A DNA stretch of 64,000 nucleotides from Alteromonas confluentis (GCF_001757105.1 NZ_MDHN01000005.1:1-64000); one strand, 5' to 3'; shown: positions 7,762-19,880, numbered from the stretch's first letter. Program-made: numbers and translations. The notes: generated from the letters alone by a model not told the origin.

Positions 7762-8892
7762 TTGGCTAATTCTGCCCTTTTGGTGTTAGAGGATGGTTCA
7801 GTTTTTAAAGGTACGGCTATTGGTGCCACTGGTTCCGCCGTTGGGGAAGTTGTTTTTAATACTTCCATGACAGGCTATCAGGAAATCATCACCGACCCGT
7901 CATACGCTGAACAAATCATAACACTTACTTACCCCCATATCGGTAATACCGGTACCAATTCTGAAGACGTCGAAGCAGACAAAATCTGGTCTAAAGGTCT
8001 TATCATTCGTGACCTTCCCCTCATTGCCAGTAATTTTAGAAACGAACAAACATTATCTGAGTACTTAGCTGCCAAAGGCGTAGTAGGTATTGCGGATATC
8101 GATACCCGTCGTTTAACTCGTATCCTTCGTGACAAGGGTGCGCAAAACGGCTGTATCATCTGCGGTGACGATTTAGACGAAAGCAAAGCGCTTGACGCTG
8201 CCAAGGGGTTCCCGGGCTTAAAAGGCATGGATCTGGCCAAAGTAGTAAGCACTAAGGAAGTGAAAACCTGGACCGAAGGTACGTGGGTGCTGGGTGAAGG
8301 TTACACCACGCCTGCTGAGGTAAAATACCACGTAGTTGCTTATGACTACGGCGTAAAAAACAACATTTTACGCATGTTAGCAGACCGCGGTTGTAAAGTG
8401 ACACTGGTGCCGGCGCAAACGCCTGCTGCCGATGTACTGGCGCTCAATCCCGATGGCGTTTTTCTGTCTAACGGCCCTGGTGATCCTGAGCCATGCGACT
8501 ACGCCATTGAAGCAATCAAAACCATTCTTGAAAAAGACATCCCTATATTCGGTATTTGTCTTGGCCACCAATTGCTGGCGCTCGCCAGTGGTGCAAACAC
8601 GGTGAAAATGAAGTTTGGTCATCATGGTGCTAACCATCCGGTTAAAGATCTTAAGAAAGGTACAGTGATGATCACCAGCCAGAACCACGGTTTTGCTGTT
8701 GATGAAGCCTCGTTGCCAGATAATCTGGAAGTTACTCACGTCTCATTGTTCGATAAATCGCTGCAAGGTATTCATCGTACCGACAAGCCAGCGTTCAGCT
8801 TCCAGGGTCACCCTGAAGCGAGCCCGGGCCCGCACGAAGCGGCAGATCTGTTCGATCATTTCATCGAACTTATTGAACAATCGAAACAGTAG
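7762..8892 (+). CDS. carA: Carbamoyl-phosphate synthase small subunit
   Basis: CarA is the glutamine amidotransferase subunit; it hydrolyses glutamine and passes ammonia to CarB to make carbamoyl phosphate for arginine and pyrimidines. The N-terminal CPSase domain begins [10 protein letters not shown]. The class I GATase domain carries the nucleophile in GICLGHQ (C266) and the His/Glu pair in [11 protein letters not shown]. The chosen TTG at 7762 follows a TGGAGG site (7751-7756) and aligns with the E. coli N-terminus, giving 376 residues against 382. The frame is open upstream to an ATG at 7717, which would add 15 residues without a good ribosome site. carB follows after 13 nt. Confidence 0.95.
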   Translation: MANSALLVLEDGSVFKGTAIGATGSAVGEVVFNTSMTGYQEIITDPSYAEQIITLTYPHIGNTGTNSEDVEADKIWSKGLIIRDLPLIASNFRNEQTLSEYLAAKGVVGIADIDTRRLTRILRDKGAQNGCIICGDDLDESKALDAAKGFPGLKGMDLAKVVSTKEVKTWTEGTWVLGEGYTTPAEVKYHVVAYDYGVKNNILRMLADRGCKVTLVPAQTPAADVLALNPDGVFLSNGPGDPEPCDYAIEAIKTILEKDIPIFGICLGHQLLALASGANTVKMKFGHHGANHPVKDLKKGTVMITSQNHGFAVDEASLPDNLEVTHVSLFDKSLQGIHRTDKPAFSFQGHPEASPGPHEAADLFDHFIELIEQSKQ

Positions 8893-8905
8893 GAATTAGC
8901 CGACA

Positions 8906-12127
<3,222 letters not shown>

Positions 12128-12177
12128 TGACATTTATGTGAAATTGGGGTAACCTACCCAATTAGCATTACAAAAAA

Positions 12178-12203
12178 GTGCGCCCTTTCGGCGCACTTTT
12201 TTT
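12178..12203 (+). terminator. Rho-independent terminator of carAB
   Basis: GTGCGCC (12178-12184) pairs with GGCGCAC (12190-12196) around CTTTC, followed by eight T residues broken only at the end. Flanking A residues extend the stem. Confidence 0.92.
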
Positions 12204-12256
12204 AACTCAGCGATCAGTGGGTCAGGAGACCCAATAAAACAAAGTGAGAATTCCCC

Positions 12257-12733
12257 ATGAGTCAGTATCCGATGACCGCTCGTGGCGCAGAGTTATTGCG
12301 CAAAGAATTAAATGAACTGAAAACGGTAACGCGCCCAAGAATTATTAATTCTATCGCGGAAGCCCGTGAACACGGCGACTTGAAAGAGAATGCCGAGTAT
12401 CATGCAGCCCGTGAAGAGCAGAGTTTTTGTGAAGGCCGTATTCAGGATATTGAAGGCAAATTGTCTAATGCCCAGATCATCGACGTGACCAAAATGGACA
12501 ACACCGGCAAGGTTATTTTTGGTACCACCGTCACCATTATGAATCTGGAAACCGATGCTGAAACTACTTACCGCATCGTTGGCGATGATGAAGCCGATAT
12601 TAAAAACAATCTGATTTCGGTCAATTCACCGATTGCCCGCGGTCTGATTGGTAAAGAGCTGGACGACGTGGTGAATATTCAGACACCCGCCGGCACTGTG
12701 GAATTTGAAATCACAGAAGTGGAATATATCTGA
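12257..12733 (+). CDS. greA: Transcript cleavage factor GreA
   Basis: GreA enters the RNA polymerase secondary channel and stimulates cleavage of backtracked RNA. The 158 residues equal the E. coli length. The N-terminal coiled coil contains the tip acidic pair in [21 protein letters not shown] (D and E of GDLKENAEY), and the C-terminal FKBP-like domain ends with [15 protein letters not shown]. It lies downstream of carAB behind its own terminator, and is followed by another terminator, so it is probably a single-gene transcript. Confidence 0.97.
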   Translation: MSQYPMTARGAELLRKELNELKTVTRPRIINSIAEAREHGDLKENAEYHAAREEQSFCEGRIQDIEGKLSNAQIIDVTKMDNTGKVIFGTTVTIMNLETDAETTYRIVGDDEADIKNNLISVNSPIARGLIGKELDDVVNIQTPAGTVEFEITEVEYI

Positions 12734-12741
12734 TGTCGAAC

Positions 12742-12774
12742 GTGGAATGCCGCCTGCGGCGTTCCACATTTTTT
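12742..12774 (+). terminator. Rho-independent terminator of greA
   Basis: GTGGAA-T-GCCGC pairs with GCGGC-G-TTCCAC (12742-12767), with one T-G wobble, and is followed by A and six T residues (12769-12774). Confidence 0.88.
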
Positions 12775-12818
12775 AGCTACCAGCCATCCGGCTGCAGAGA
12801 AGTAACGCGGTACAGGCA

Positions 12819-13817
12819 GTGAAACACGTATTTTTGCTAGTTGTTTTTATCGCTCTTAGTGGCTGCTCACGGATGGTGGCGGAGCGCATAGAATCTCCCA
12901 CACAAATTATTCATTACGAACAAGCAACGCTCGATGCCGAGTATGCCCGTTGGGGTGTAATTGAAAAGCGCTGGTGTAGTGAAGTCTCAAATTATTGCAT
13001 TCCTTACCGCGATGGTGCGGCAGCAATTCAACATCCCCCTTCTTTGTCTTTTTCCGTTTCCCGGGATTTTGGCAATCAATTCAGTTTTCTAAAAGAAGTC
13101 ACACTCTCCCCTGAAGATGTCGGCGAATTTTCAGGTACCGTTGTACTAATTCATGGCTATGGCGCCAAAAAAGAGAGCTGGATGAACACCGGTTTCTATT
13201 TTCAGGCCCTCGGGTTTCGTGTTATTGAACCTGATCTTATGGGGCAGGGTGAGTCTCAGGCACCATTAGGTTTTGGCGTGCGTGATGGTGATCTGTTAGC
13301 AGAATTCATTGAGCAGATCATTCCTGTTGCAGATGAGCCCGTTTATTTGGTGGGCCACTCTATGGGCGCATTGGCCGCAGTTAAAACGGCCCGTCAAATG
13401 GATGCTATTTCTGGTCTTATTTTGCTTGCACCCATGGATCGTTTCGATCGCGCTACCATTGGCGTGGCACATATGTTCAAACCTCGATTGAGCAAACTGG
13501 TTCCAGACTCATCAATTAAGGCCGGCGCCGAGCTAGCGCTTAGCCGTGCTGGCATCACGCTGGAACAAACCGATATGTTTGCTGATTTACCGGCGTTGTC
13601 AGTACCCATTCTGACTTACGGCTCGGGTATGGACTTAGCCAGTAACATTCGTCGCACAGAGCGCTGGCAGGGGCTGAATAACGTAACGCGAGTTATAAAC
13701 AATAATGAAACCCACATGTCAGTGATCGGGATTAGTGACACTGAACATGCAGTGCTTAAAGACTGGCTTTCGCAAACCAGCTTGTTCACAAAAAACCACC
13801 TTTCCGCTGGACGCTAA
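12819..13817 (+). CDS. Alpha/beta-hydrolase lipoprotein
   Basis: This 332-residue protein begins at a GTG and has a lipoprotein signal peptide with lipobox LSGC (Cys17), so it is probably anchored in the envelope. The hydrolase fold follows: oxyanion region VLIHGYGAKKESW, a GxSxG elbow GHSMG with nucleophile S181, and a late His in NNETHMSV. The acid residue is probably the Asp in YGSGMD. The pattern is that of monoacylglycerol-lipase or lysophospholipase relatives, but no substrate can be assigned. The ribosome site is poor. No operon partner is evident; the next gene, a TPR protein on the same strand, is 250 nt away. Confidence 0.75.
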   Translation: MKHVFLLVVFIALSGCSRMVAERIESPTQIIHYEQATLDAEYARWGVIEKRWCSEVSNYCIPYRDGAAAIQHPPSLSFSVSRDFGNQFSFLKEVTLSPEDVGEFSGTVVLIHGYGAKKESWMNTGFYFQALGFRVIEPDLMGQGESQAPLGFGVRDGDLLAEFIEQIIPVADEPVYLVGHSMGALAAVKTARQMDAISGLILLAPMDRFDRATIGVAHMFKPRLSKLVPDSSIKAGAELALSRAGITLEQTDMFADLPALSVPILTYGSGMDLASNIRRTERWQGLNNVTRVINNNETHMSVIGISDTEHAVLKDWLSQTSLFTKNHLSAGR

Positions 13818-13872
13818 TTGTCTGGCAGTTTGTTTGTTGCATTTTCATGCAAACACTTTTCATAAATTAAGG

Positions 13873-13878
13873 TATACT
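13873..13878 (+). promoter_or_regulatory. Possible -10 box before the TPR-protein gene
   Basis: The 251-nt gap between the lipoprotein hydrolase and the TPR gene holds a TATACT -10-like box at 13873-13878 without a clear -35, and a small GC hairpin (CGGGC-TTTT-GCCCG, 13947-13960) without a T-run. Nothing else is recognised there. Confidence 0.35.
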
Positions 13879-14068
13879 CCGGCGTTGTTGCGCAGATGGA
13901 GTATGCCTGGGCAATTTTAAAAATGGATAACTACACTGTCTCAGGCCGGGCTTTTGCCCGCTATATCACTCTTCACGCTTGAGAGTTTGCCGTTCGGCTA
14001 TTTCTTGCGCCCTCTGCGTACAGGTAAGGAAGTGAAAACTCAGATGTCTACCTGACCGGGAATGTGTT

Positions 14069-14986
14069 GTGCTCCACGGTATCCGATTATTTATTTTTTG
14101 CTGTACTGGTTTCTCTGCCAGTGCGTTTGCGTTGTCTTATGTAAGCCTGGACGATTGTTTGATAGATGCAGTGGCGTGTCGAATTGAAACGTCAGCGCTA
14201 CTGAAACATAAAACTGCCGGCGAACGTGATTGGTACATGTTGATGTATTACAACCTCTCGGCACGCTGGGAGCTTGAAAACCTTGATATCTCCATTGATG
14301 AAGTGGCAGGCTATGCGAGATTAGAAAACGCCCCCGATGTATTTCGCATTGTCGTTTACACCATTTATGCAAAGAAATTGCTCACTGAGGGAGATACCGC
14401 CAACGGTGAAAAATATGTCCGGCTTACCCGTGACTTGATCATGTCCAGCTCTGACCGTTTGCCTGACCCTCGTCGACTCGCTGAACTAATTAATCTGTAC
14501 AATTACCTGAAACAGTATGAAACGGCCAACGACGTTGCAAAGTGGGCCGTGGACAAAACAGCCAATATACAAAACCCCTACGCGAAAGCACCACTCAATC
14601 TCTCGATTGGCCATGTAGCGTGGTTTTTGAAGGACTACCCCCGGGCAATTGAATATTATCGTTTAGTTGTCGACGCCAGTGAGCAAATTGGCGAACCTAT
14701 GATGCTGGCCTTCGGACAAGCGAATCTCGCTGTGGCACTGCGCAAAACTGAGCAATTTGAGCTGTCTCGTCATTGGTTTGAGCAGGCAATCGCCTCTATG
14801 CAAACTGCACTTGGTGAATATCAAAGCAAAGATCTAACCTATCTCAAGTTACGCATTATCGAACTGGATGTTTTGCAGGGACGAGAGGAAGCAGGCCGGG
14901 AAGCGCTAGGTCACATTAGTCAGGCAGATGTCCATGAGCATCATCTGCCTATTTATGACAAGTTAGCGCAGCAGTTAATGCCTTAA
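14069..14986 (+). CDS. Exported TPR-like repeat protein of unknown function
   Basis: The product is 305 residues starting at a GTG. A hydrophobic signal peptide ends with ASAFA-LS near residue 22, so the protein is probably periplasmic. The rest is alpha-helical, with tetratricopeptide-like repeats clearest at about 170-255 (YPRAIEYYRLVVDASEQIG, then ALRKTEQFELSRHWFEQAI). TPR folds bind partner proteins, but none is indicated here. The gene stands alone and is convergent with the small heat-shock gene 12 nt downstream, with no terminator between them. I do not recognise a specific family. Confidence 0.65.
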   Translation: MLHGIRLFIFCCTGFSASAFALSYVSLDDCLIDAVACRIETSALLKHKTAGERDWYMLMYYNLSARWELENLDISIDEVAGYARLENAPDVFRIVVYTIYAKKLLTEGDTANGEKYVRLTRDLIMSSSDRLPDPRRLAELINLYNYLKQYETANDVAKWAVDKTANIQNPYAKAPLNLSIGHVAWFLKDYPRAIEYYRLVVDASEQIGEPMMLAFGQANLAVALRKTEQFELSRHWFEQAIASMQTALGEYQSKDLTYLKLRIIELDVLQGREEAGREALGHISQADVHEHHLPIYDKLAQQLMP

Positions 14987-14998
14987 CATCGCTATTTG

Positions 14999-15448
14999 CT
15001 ACTCGTTATGGCCCAGCGTATTGCCGCCAATTTGTATGCGGTGCGCTTTTTTCGGTTCAGGAATAATGCGTTCCAAATCAATATGCAGTAGGCCGTTTTC
15101 CATATCGGCGGCCAGTACTTTTACGTTGTCGCCAAGTTGGAATTTGCGTTCGAAATTGCGCTCGGAAATGCCCTTATGCAAAAACTTGCGTTCTGTTTGC
15201 TGGGTTTGCGCTTTTTTACCCGCAACACGCAAGGTGTTGTCCTGCACTTCTACTACCACTTCTTGCTGGCTGAAGCCTGCTACCGCCATGGTAATGCGGT
15301 ATTTGTATTCGCTAAGCAATTCAATGTTGTAGGGCGGGTAACTGCTTTGTTTTTCTGCGCGGTTTGCGGCCTCGATTAGGGTGGCAAGGTGATCAGAGCC
15401 AATAAAAGAGCGGTAGAGTGGTGTCAGATCGATAGAAGGCATGGGCAT
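14999..15448 (-). CDS. ibpA: Small heat-shock protein (Hsp20/IbpA family)
   Basis: This ATP-independent holdase binds unfolding proteins in the cytoplasm. The 149 residues closely follow the IbpA/IbpB pattern: DLTPLYRSFIGSDHL at the N-terminus, an alpha-crystallin domain with YPPYNIELL, VAGFSQQEV, GISERNFERKFQL and NGLLHIDLER, and a C-terminal I-x-I type motif (RIQI). Two ATGs are possible: the first at 15448 lies only 2 nt after an AGGA, while the Met at 15442 is better spaced (7-8 nt). The leader folds into a ROSE-like hairpin that covers the AGGA and first ATG, which points to temperature control of translation. The amidohydrolase gene lies upstream, separated by a hairpin. Confidence 0.92.
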   Translation of the reverse strand: MPMPSIDLTPLYRSFIGSDHLATLIEAANRAEKQSSYPPYNIELLSEYKYRITMAVAGFSQQEVVVEVQDNTLRVAGKKAQTQQTERKFLHKGISERNFERKFQLGDNVKVLAADMENGLLHIDLERIIPEPKKAHRIQIGGNTLGHNE

Positions 15449-15495
15449 ATCCTGTTAAGCAATATGGTTTGGTTGTCCCCAAACTGGGCAACAAC
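15446..15495 (-). promoter_or_regulatory. ROSE-like RNA thermometer in the ibpA leader
   Basis: On the minus strand CATA-U-UGCU (15466-15458) folds onto AGGA-UAUG (15453-15446) around a UAAC loop. The pairing leaves one bulged U and a G-G opposition within UUGCU/AGGA, the hallmark of ROSE elements of small heat-shock genes. The stem hides both the Shine-Dalgarno AGGA and the AUG. A second, stronger stem-loop (15472-15495; GTTGT/ACAAC with CCC/GGG inside) precedes it. Confidence 0.6.
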
Positions 15496-15527
15496 ACGTG
15501 TTCGGCGACAGTATGCCAGAAGGTTTC

Positions 15528-15552
15528 GGGCGATACGAGAGTCGTATCGCCC
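15528..15552 (-). terminator. Strong hairpin after the amidohydrolase gene
   Basis: GGGCGATACGA (15528-15538) and TCGTATCGCCC (15542-15552) are perfect 11-bp arms around 3 nt. It begins 8 nt after the amidohydrolase stop on the minus strand. No T-run follows, so it may be a weak terminator or an mRNA-stabilising stem. Confidence 0.55.
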
Positions 15553-15559
15553 TTGGCGG

Positions 15560-16849
15560 TTACATGGCCAGTTGTTTTACAACGTGGCCGTCTTTAATCA
15601 CCAGGCCAATTTCTTCCATAAGCGACATGTCATCAAGAGGGTTGCCTTTTACGGCTACCACATCGGCTTTACGACCTGCTTCCAGGCTGCCCAGGTTATT
15701 TTCTTGCTTCAACAGGGTAGCTGAATTGATGGTTGCCGCCTGAATGGCCTGCATGGGCGTCATACCAAATTTCACCATACGAGCGAATTGCTTGCCGTTA
15801 TCACCGTGAGGATATACGCCGGCATCGGTGCCGAATACCATTTTTACACCGGCCTTAACAGCTTTACGGAAGTTTTCCCGCTGTACGCTGCCCACCATAC
15901 GTTCTTTCGCCAGGCTCTCTTCCAGAATACCCGCTTTGGCACCTTCGCCCAGAATGTATTCCGTTACGTATACATCCATTGAGAAATAAGTACCGTGCGC
16001 TTTTGCTAGTTCAATGGCTTCATCATCTAACAGGCTCACGTGTTCTACCGAATCTACTCCTGAGCGAATTGCGGCTTTGATGCCACTGGTGCCGTGTGCG
16101 TGGCTGGCCACAGTCAGGCCGCGCAGGTGGGCTTCAGTGATGAGTGCTTTCATTTCTTCTTCAGAATATTGTTGCGCGCCCACTTTTGTGCCCTTAGAAA
16201 GTACACCTCCGGTCGCGCAGAACTTAATGACATCCGCACCGTATTTGATGTTCTCACGCACTCGTTGACGTACTTCCCACGGACCATCCGCTACACCTTC
16301 ACTTTTCGCGTGCGCGTCGTATGGCAGCAGGTTATTGTCACAGTGGCCGCCGGTGACACCCAGTGCGGGCCCTGATACAAACATACGCGGGCCTTTAATA
16401 TCACCATCGTTAATGGCATCACGCAAAGCCACATCGGTAAAGCCCGGCGCGCCTACATTCCGCACGGTGGTAAAACCTGCCATCAAGGTTTTTTCGGCGT
16501 GCTTTACACCATACAATAGCGAGCGGGACACCGATGTGCCCAAGGTGGCATAACCGTGATGGTCGGAATCACCGACAAGGTGAACGTGCATATCCATCAG
16601 GCCAGGCATTAGCGTGTAGTCGCCCAGTGCCATGGTTTCTGCATCGGCGGGAAGGTCGAGTGCTTGGCGTGCGCCAGCGCCGATGATCATGTCATTGTCG
16701 ATAATTACTGCGGCGGCGTTAATCACTTTGCCTGATTTCACATCAATCATGCGATCGGCGGTAATTACCAAAGGCTTGGCAAAAGCAAGGGTGCTGGAAA
16801 GGACGAGGGCGCTCACAAGCAAACCGGTTTTAAATATTCTGGTTTTCAT
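15560..16849 (-). CDS. Secreted metal-dependent amidohydrolase (imidazolonepropionase/prolidase-like)
   Basis: This 429-residue amidohydrolase-superfamily enzyme has a clear signal peptide ending ...STLAFA at about residue 24, so it acts in the periplasm or is secreted. Metal-binding features are MDMHVHLVG (H88, H90), the Lys in GADVIKF that is usually carboxylated, HAHGT, SVEHVS and the Asp in FGTDAGVYPHG. The pattern matches the group of Xaa-Pro dipeptidase-type amidohydrolases common in marine gammaproteobacteria; the natural substrate (probably an aminoacyl or prolyl dipeptide) is inferred from family only. It is transcribed alone, ending in a hairpin before the ibpA leader. Confidence 0.85.
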   Translation of the reverse strand: MKTRIFKTGLLVSALVLSSTLAFAKPLVITADRMIDVKSGKVINAAAVIIDNDMIIGAGARQALDLPADAETMALGDYTLMPGLMDMHVHLVGDSDHHGYATLGTSVSRSLLYGVKHAEKTLMAGFTTVRNVGAPGFTDVALRDAINDGDIKGPRMFVSGPALGVTGGHCDNNLLPYDAHAKSEGVADGPWEVRQRVRENIKYGADVIKFCATGGVLSKGTKVGAQQYSEEEMKALITEAHLRGLTVASHAHGTSGIKAAIRSGVDSVEHVSLLDDEAIELAKAHGTYFSMDVYVTEYILGEGAKAGILEESLAKERMVGSVQRENFRKAVKAGVKMVFGTDAGVYPHGDNGKQFARMVKFGMTPMQAIQAATINSATLLKQENNLGSLEAGRKADVVAVKGNPLDDMSLMEEIGLVIKDGHVVKQLAM

Positions 16850-16949
16850 TTTGGGTATTCCCTGATTTATTCTTAGAACCGAATACTTTACTTAATCAGA
16901 GCGCAGATAGAATTACGGTTATCGCAAAAAATCGGTGGCAAATCGCGAA

Positions 16950-16981
16950 AAAGCCAGCCTGATTAAAAGATGGCTGGCTTT
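16950..16981 (-). terminator. Terminator after lnt (usable on both strands)
   Basis: AAAGCCAGCC (16950-16959) and GGCTGGCTTT (16972-16981) form perfect 10-bp arms around 12 nt. On the minus strand a short T-run follows, placed 31 nt after the lnt stop, at the end of the miaB-to-lnt operon. Confidence 0.8.
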
Positions 16982-17012
16982 CTAAATAGTGGTAACATCT
17001 TGTTTTGTTAAG

Positions 17013-18509
17013 TTATTGTTTACGCTTGATAATAATGGCGGCTGCTAAGAAAGCCGCAGTCAGTAACCAAAGCATAATATCGCCAAACTGTTTGTAGGGC
17101 GTCATCCCTTTACGGGCCTGAACGATTTGCGACAAACTACCAGCTTCAAACTGGGGAAGTACTGACGTAACGTCACCTTTGTCGTTGATAAACGCAGTGA
17201 TCCCATTATTGGTGGCGCGCAATACCGGTCTACCGAGTTCTAGAGCCCGCATTCTGGCGATGTCTAAATGCTGCGCCGGACCATGGGAATGGCCAAACCA
17301 GGCATCGTTACTCACGGTAATAATCATATCGGTATCGTTGTGTACGTTTGCAGCGACCTGATGGGGAAAGGCGATTTCAAAACAAATTGCCGGCGCCAAA
17401 TGAATTCCATTCGCTACCAGGTTTGTCTGTACAAAGTCCCCCCGGGAAAATGACGACATGGGTAAGTCAAATAACGGGGCCAATGGCCTTAAAATATCTT
17501 CAAAGGGCACAAACTCGCCAATGGGTAACAGATGGTGCTTGGCATAACGATTGTTATGAAAATAATGATAGCTGCCGTACGTATCGTCAGGCTTACGTTT
17601 ACCCAGCACGAGCAAGTTATTCCAGGCTTCATCAGATTCAAAGTTGTAATTCACAATGCCGGTGATAAGCGCAGAGTCTGTGTTCAGCGCTAAATTATCC
17701 ATTTCTACTAGATAATCACTGGCCAGCAATTCCAATTTCGGCACGGCGGCTTCAGGCCATACTACCAGATCACTGTTCCATAGCGGCTCACTCAAGGCAC
17801 GATATTTCTCCATGGTGGGCATGTCTTGCTCTGGCACCCAACGCAGTGACTGAGCAATGTTTCCCTGTACCATCGCTATTTTGTAGGTAGCTGCAGGTTG
17901 CGTCCATGATTTGCCAATAAGTATCCAACCGGGAACAAAGGCAGCAATAAACAGGGCCGCCAGCGCAACATACTGCTTGCTAAAGCGATATACCGCCAAA
18001 GCCGCGCATAGCGCAATAACAATGGCAGTGACGCCGGTTTCTCCAATTAACGGAACCCAGCCTGCTAACGGACTGTTTATTTGGCTGTACCCCAGTGATA
18101 ACCAGGGAAAACCTGATAGCATCCAGCTTCGAAGACACTCAGAAAGAGTCCATAGAAATGGCAGCGCCAGCGGCCATAAACGGGGTGGGAAGTACTTTTG
18201 ACTCAGCCACAGTGCGAATGCGGGATAAAGCGCCAGATAGCTGCAAAGTATGAGCATGAGCCCAACTGAGAGAATAATAGGTAGGCCACCAAAATCAGCA
18301 ATACTGACATGTACCCAACTGATCCCAGCGCCAAACCAGCCAAGGCCGAACAACCAGGCGGTGAGAAACGGGCGGCGGGTTTTTGTCAGCTGGCGAATAC
18401 CAAGCGCAATGGCCAGAAAGGTTACCGGCCATAGAGAAAATGGGGCGTAGGCAAATGTAACACTGGCGCCACTGAGGAGCGCCAGTAAATAGGGAACAAA
18501 CGTTTTCAG
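17013..18509 (-). CDS. lnt: Apolipoprotein N-acyltransferase, apparent CTG start
   Basis: Lnt is the inner-membrane enzyme that adds the third acyl chain to lipoproteins. The nitrilase-like domain shows the Glu (VVWPEAAVP), the Lys (YAKHHLLPIGEFVP) and the Cys (AICFEIAFP) of the catalytic triad, after a block of membrane helices. A 498-residue product needs the start at CTG (18509-18507): homologous N-terminal sequence (KTFVPYLLALLSGASVTFAYAP..) is encoded there, while the corC stop TAA lies three codons upstream in the same frame and no ATG, GTG or TTG occurs before the TTG at 18353. A GGAG lies 9 nt before the CTG. Starting at 18353 would lose about 52 residues including the first helix. 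Confidence 0.85.
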   Translation of the reverse strand: MKTFVPYLLALLSGASVTFAYAPFSLWPVTFLAIALGIRQLTKTRRPFLTAWLFGLGWFGAGISWVHVSIADFGGLPIILSVGLMLILCSYLALYPAFALWLSQKYFPPRLWPLALPFLWTLSECLRSWMLSGFPWLSLGYSQINSPLAGWVPLIGETGVTAIVIALCAALAVYRFSKQYVALAALFIAAFVPGWILIGKSWTQPAATYKIAMVQGNIAQSLRWVPEQDMPTMEKYRALSEPLWNSDLVVWPEAAVPKLELLASDYLVEMDNLALNTDSALITGIVNYNFESDEAWNNLLVLGKRKPDDTYGSYHYFHNNRYAKHHLLPIGEFVPFEDILRPLAPLFDLPMSSFSRGDFVQTNLVANGIHLAPAICFEIAFPHQVAANVHNDTDMIITVSNDAWFGHSHGPAQHLDIARMRALELGRPVLRATNNGITAFINDKGDVTSVLPQFEAGSLSQIVQARKGMTPYKQFGDIMLWLLTAAFLAAAIIIKRKQ

Positions 18510-18515
18510 AACGCG

Positions 18516-19373
18516 TTACTCCATGGAGGGAACAGTCACTTTGAGTTGAACCAGACGACGTTTGTCTGAGTTAGTAATTTTGAAATGAATATCACTGATG
18601 GTAATTTCATCGTTGGTTTCAGGCATGTGCCCGAAAGCCTTCAGCACAATACCGCCAATGGTGTCGGCTTCTTCTTCACTGAATGTGGTTTTGAAGAAGT
18701 CGTTAAAGTCTTCTACAGGCGTGAGTGCTTTCACCGTATAGGTAGACTTGTTCAGCGGCTTGATGTCGTCGGTGCCGTCTTCGTCGGTGTCGTATTCATC
18801 TTCAATCTCGCCCACAATGAGTTCGAGAATATCTTCAATAGTAACCAGACCAGAAACACCACCGTATTCATCGACCACGATAGCCATGTGATAACGCTGC
18901 TGACGAAACTCTTTTAGCAGCACATCCACACGTTTACTCTCAGGAACGATAACCGCCGGGCGGATCACGTCTTTCAGCTCAAACGCTTTATCGGGGGTAA
19001 AAGCATAAAGCAGCAAGTCTTTTGCTAACAGAATACCTTCAATATGGTCTTTATCTTCGCTTATTACCGGGAACCGGGAATGCGCGGTATCAAGGATAAT
19101 AGGAAGAAACTCGTCTACCTTCTGGTTGATATCAATGGTGGCCATTTGAGTGCGGGGGATCATAATGTCCCGTACCCGCATCTCGTTAACACCGATGACG
19201 CCTTCAATCATTTCCCGGGTTTGGGGATCAATAAGTTCACGGTGCTCGGCTTCGGTGATTACATCCACCAGCTCTTCTTTACTTCTCGGCTCGCCGGAAA
19301 ATGTCGTTCGTAGCTTGTCGAACCAACCTTTGCTCGTCGAGCCGTTGGTAGAGTGAGGGTTGTCTTCGCTCAT
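18516..19373 (-). CDS. corC: CorC/HlyC-family CBS-domain protein (YbeX)
   Basis: This 285-residue cytoplasmic protein has an N-terminal segment, a pair of CBS domains (about 70-190, with MRVRDIMIPRTQMATID and HMAIVVDEYGGVSGLVTIEDILELIVGEIEDE) and a C-terminal transporter-associated CorC/HlyC domain. The family is linked to Mg/Co efflux and, for YbeX, to ribosome maturation; the precise role is unsettled. It is the fourth gene of the miaB-ybeZ-ybeY-corC-lnt operon, conserved in gammaproteobacteria. Its ATGGAGTAA end supplies the likely ribosome site for lnt. Confidence 0.93.
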   Translation of the reverse strand: MSEDNPHSTNGSTSKGWFDKLRTTFSGEPRSKEELVDVITEAEHRELIDPQTREMIEGVIGVNEMRVRDIMIPRTQMATIDINQKVDEFLPIILDTAHSRFPVISEDKDHIEGILLAKDLLLYAFTPDKAFELKDVIRPAVIVPESKRVDVLLKEFRQQRYHMAIVVDEYGGVSGLVTIEDILELIVGEIEDEYDTDEDGTDDIKPLNKSTYTVKALTPVEDFNDFFKTTFSEEEADTIGGIVLKAFGHMPETNDEITISDIHFKITNSDKRRLVQLKVTVPSME

Positions 19374-19406
19374 AAATCTCTTAAATATTGAGTGTTTTAG
19401 TGAAAG

Positions 19407-19880
19407 TTAAAGCTCTTGATACGGGTCGTCAATGGATAATTGCGCTAAAATTTTAATTTCAAGCGCTTCCATTTCTTCTGCTTCATCGTCTTCAATGTGA
19501 TCATAACCCAGTAAGTGCAAGATTCCATGCACGACCATATGGGCATAATGGTGGTTCACCGCTTTGTTTTGCTCACAGGCTTCTTTCTCTATGACAGGGG
19601 CACATATCACTAAGTCACCCAGCAAATTCAATGGCACGCCTGGCGGGCATTCAAACGGAAAAGAAAGCACATTGGTAGGTTTATCTTTGCCACGGTACTG
19701 ATGGTTCAGTTCGTGGGATTCCTCTTCATCAACGAAGCGAACCGTAATTTCTTTCTCCTCGGTTCCTAATGCTGCGAGTACAGCATCAGCCCAGGTGGTA
19801 AGCATGGATTCATCGGGAATGCGCGCCGCAATTGCATCTTGCGGCGTATAAGCTTGCTGAAGGTCGATGATGGCGGTCAC
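19407..19880 (-). CDS. ybeY: Endoribonuclease YbeY (rRNA maturation factor)
   Basis: YbeY is a zinc-dependent endoribonuclease for 16S rRNA 3' maturation and late ribosome quality control. The 157-residue protein carries the H-G-x-L-H-L-x-G-Y-D-H motif with zinc ligands H118, H122 and H128, and the conserved Arg in [16 protein letters not shown]. It starts at a GTG that overlaps the ybeZ stop by 4 nt (GTGA), implying translational coupling. The pairing with ybeZ is conserved. Confidence 0.96.
   Translation of the reverse strand: MTAIIDLQQAYTPQDAIAARIPDESMLTTWADAVLAALGTEEKEITVRFVDEEESHELNHQYRGKDKPTNVLSFPFECPPGVPLNLLGDLVICAPVIEKEACEQNKAVNHHYAHMVVHGILHLLGYDHIEDDEAEEMEALEIKILAQLSIDDPYQEL

Noticed and set aside
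13896..13982. A 28-codon ORF between the lipoprotein hydrolase and the TPR gene
   Set aside because: It has no ribosome binding site and no features beyond chance composition.
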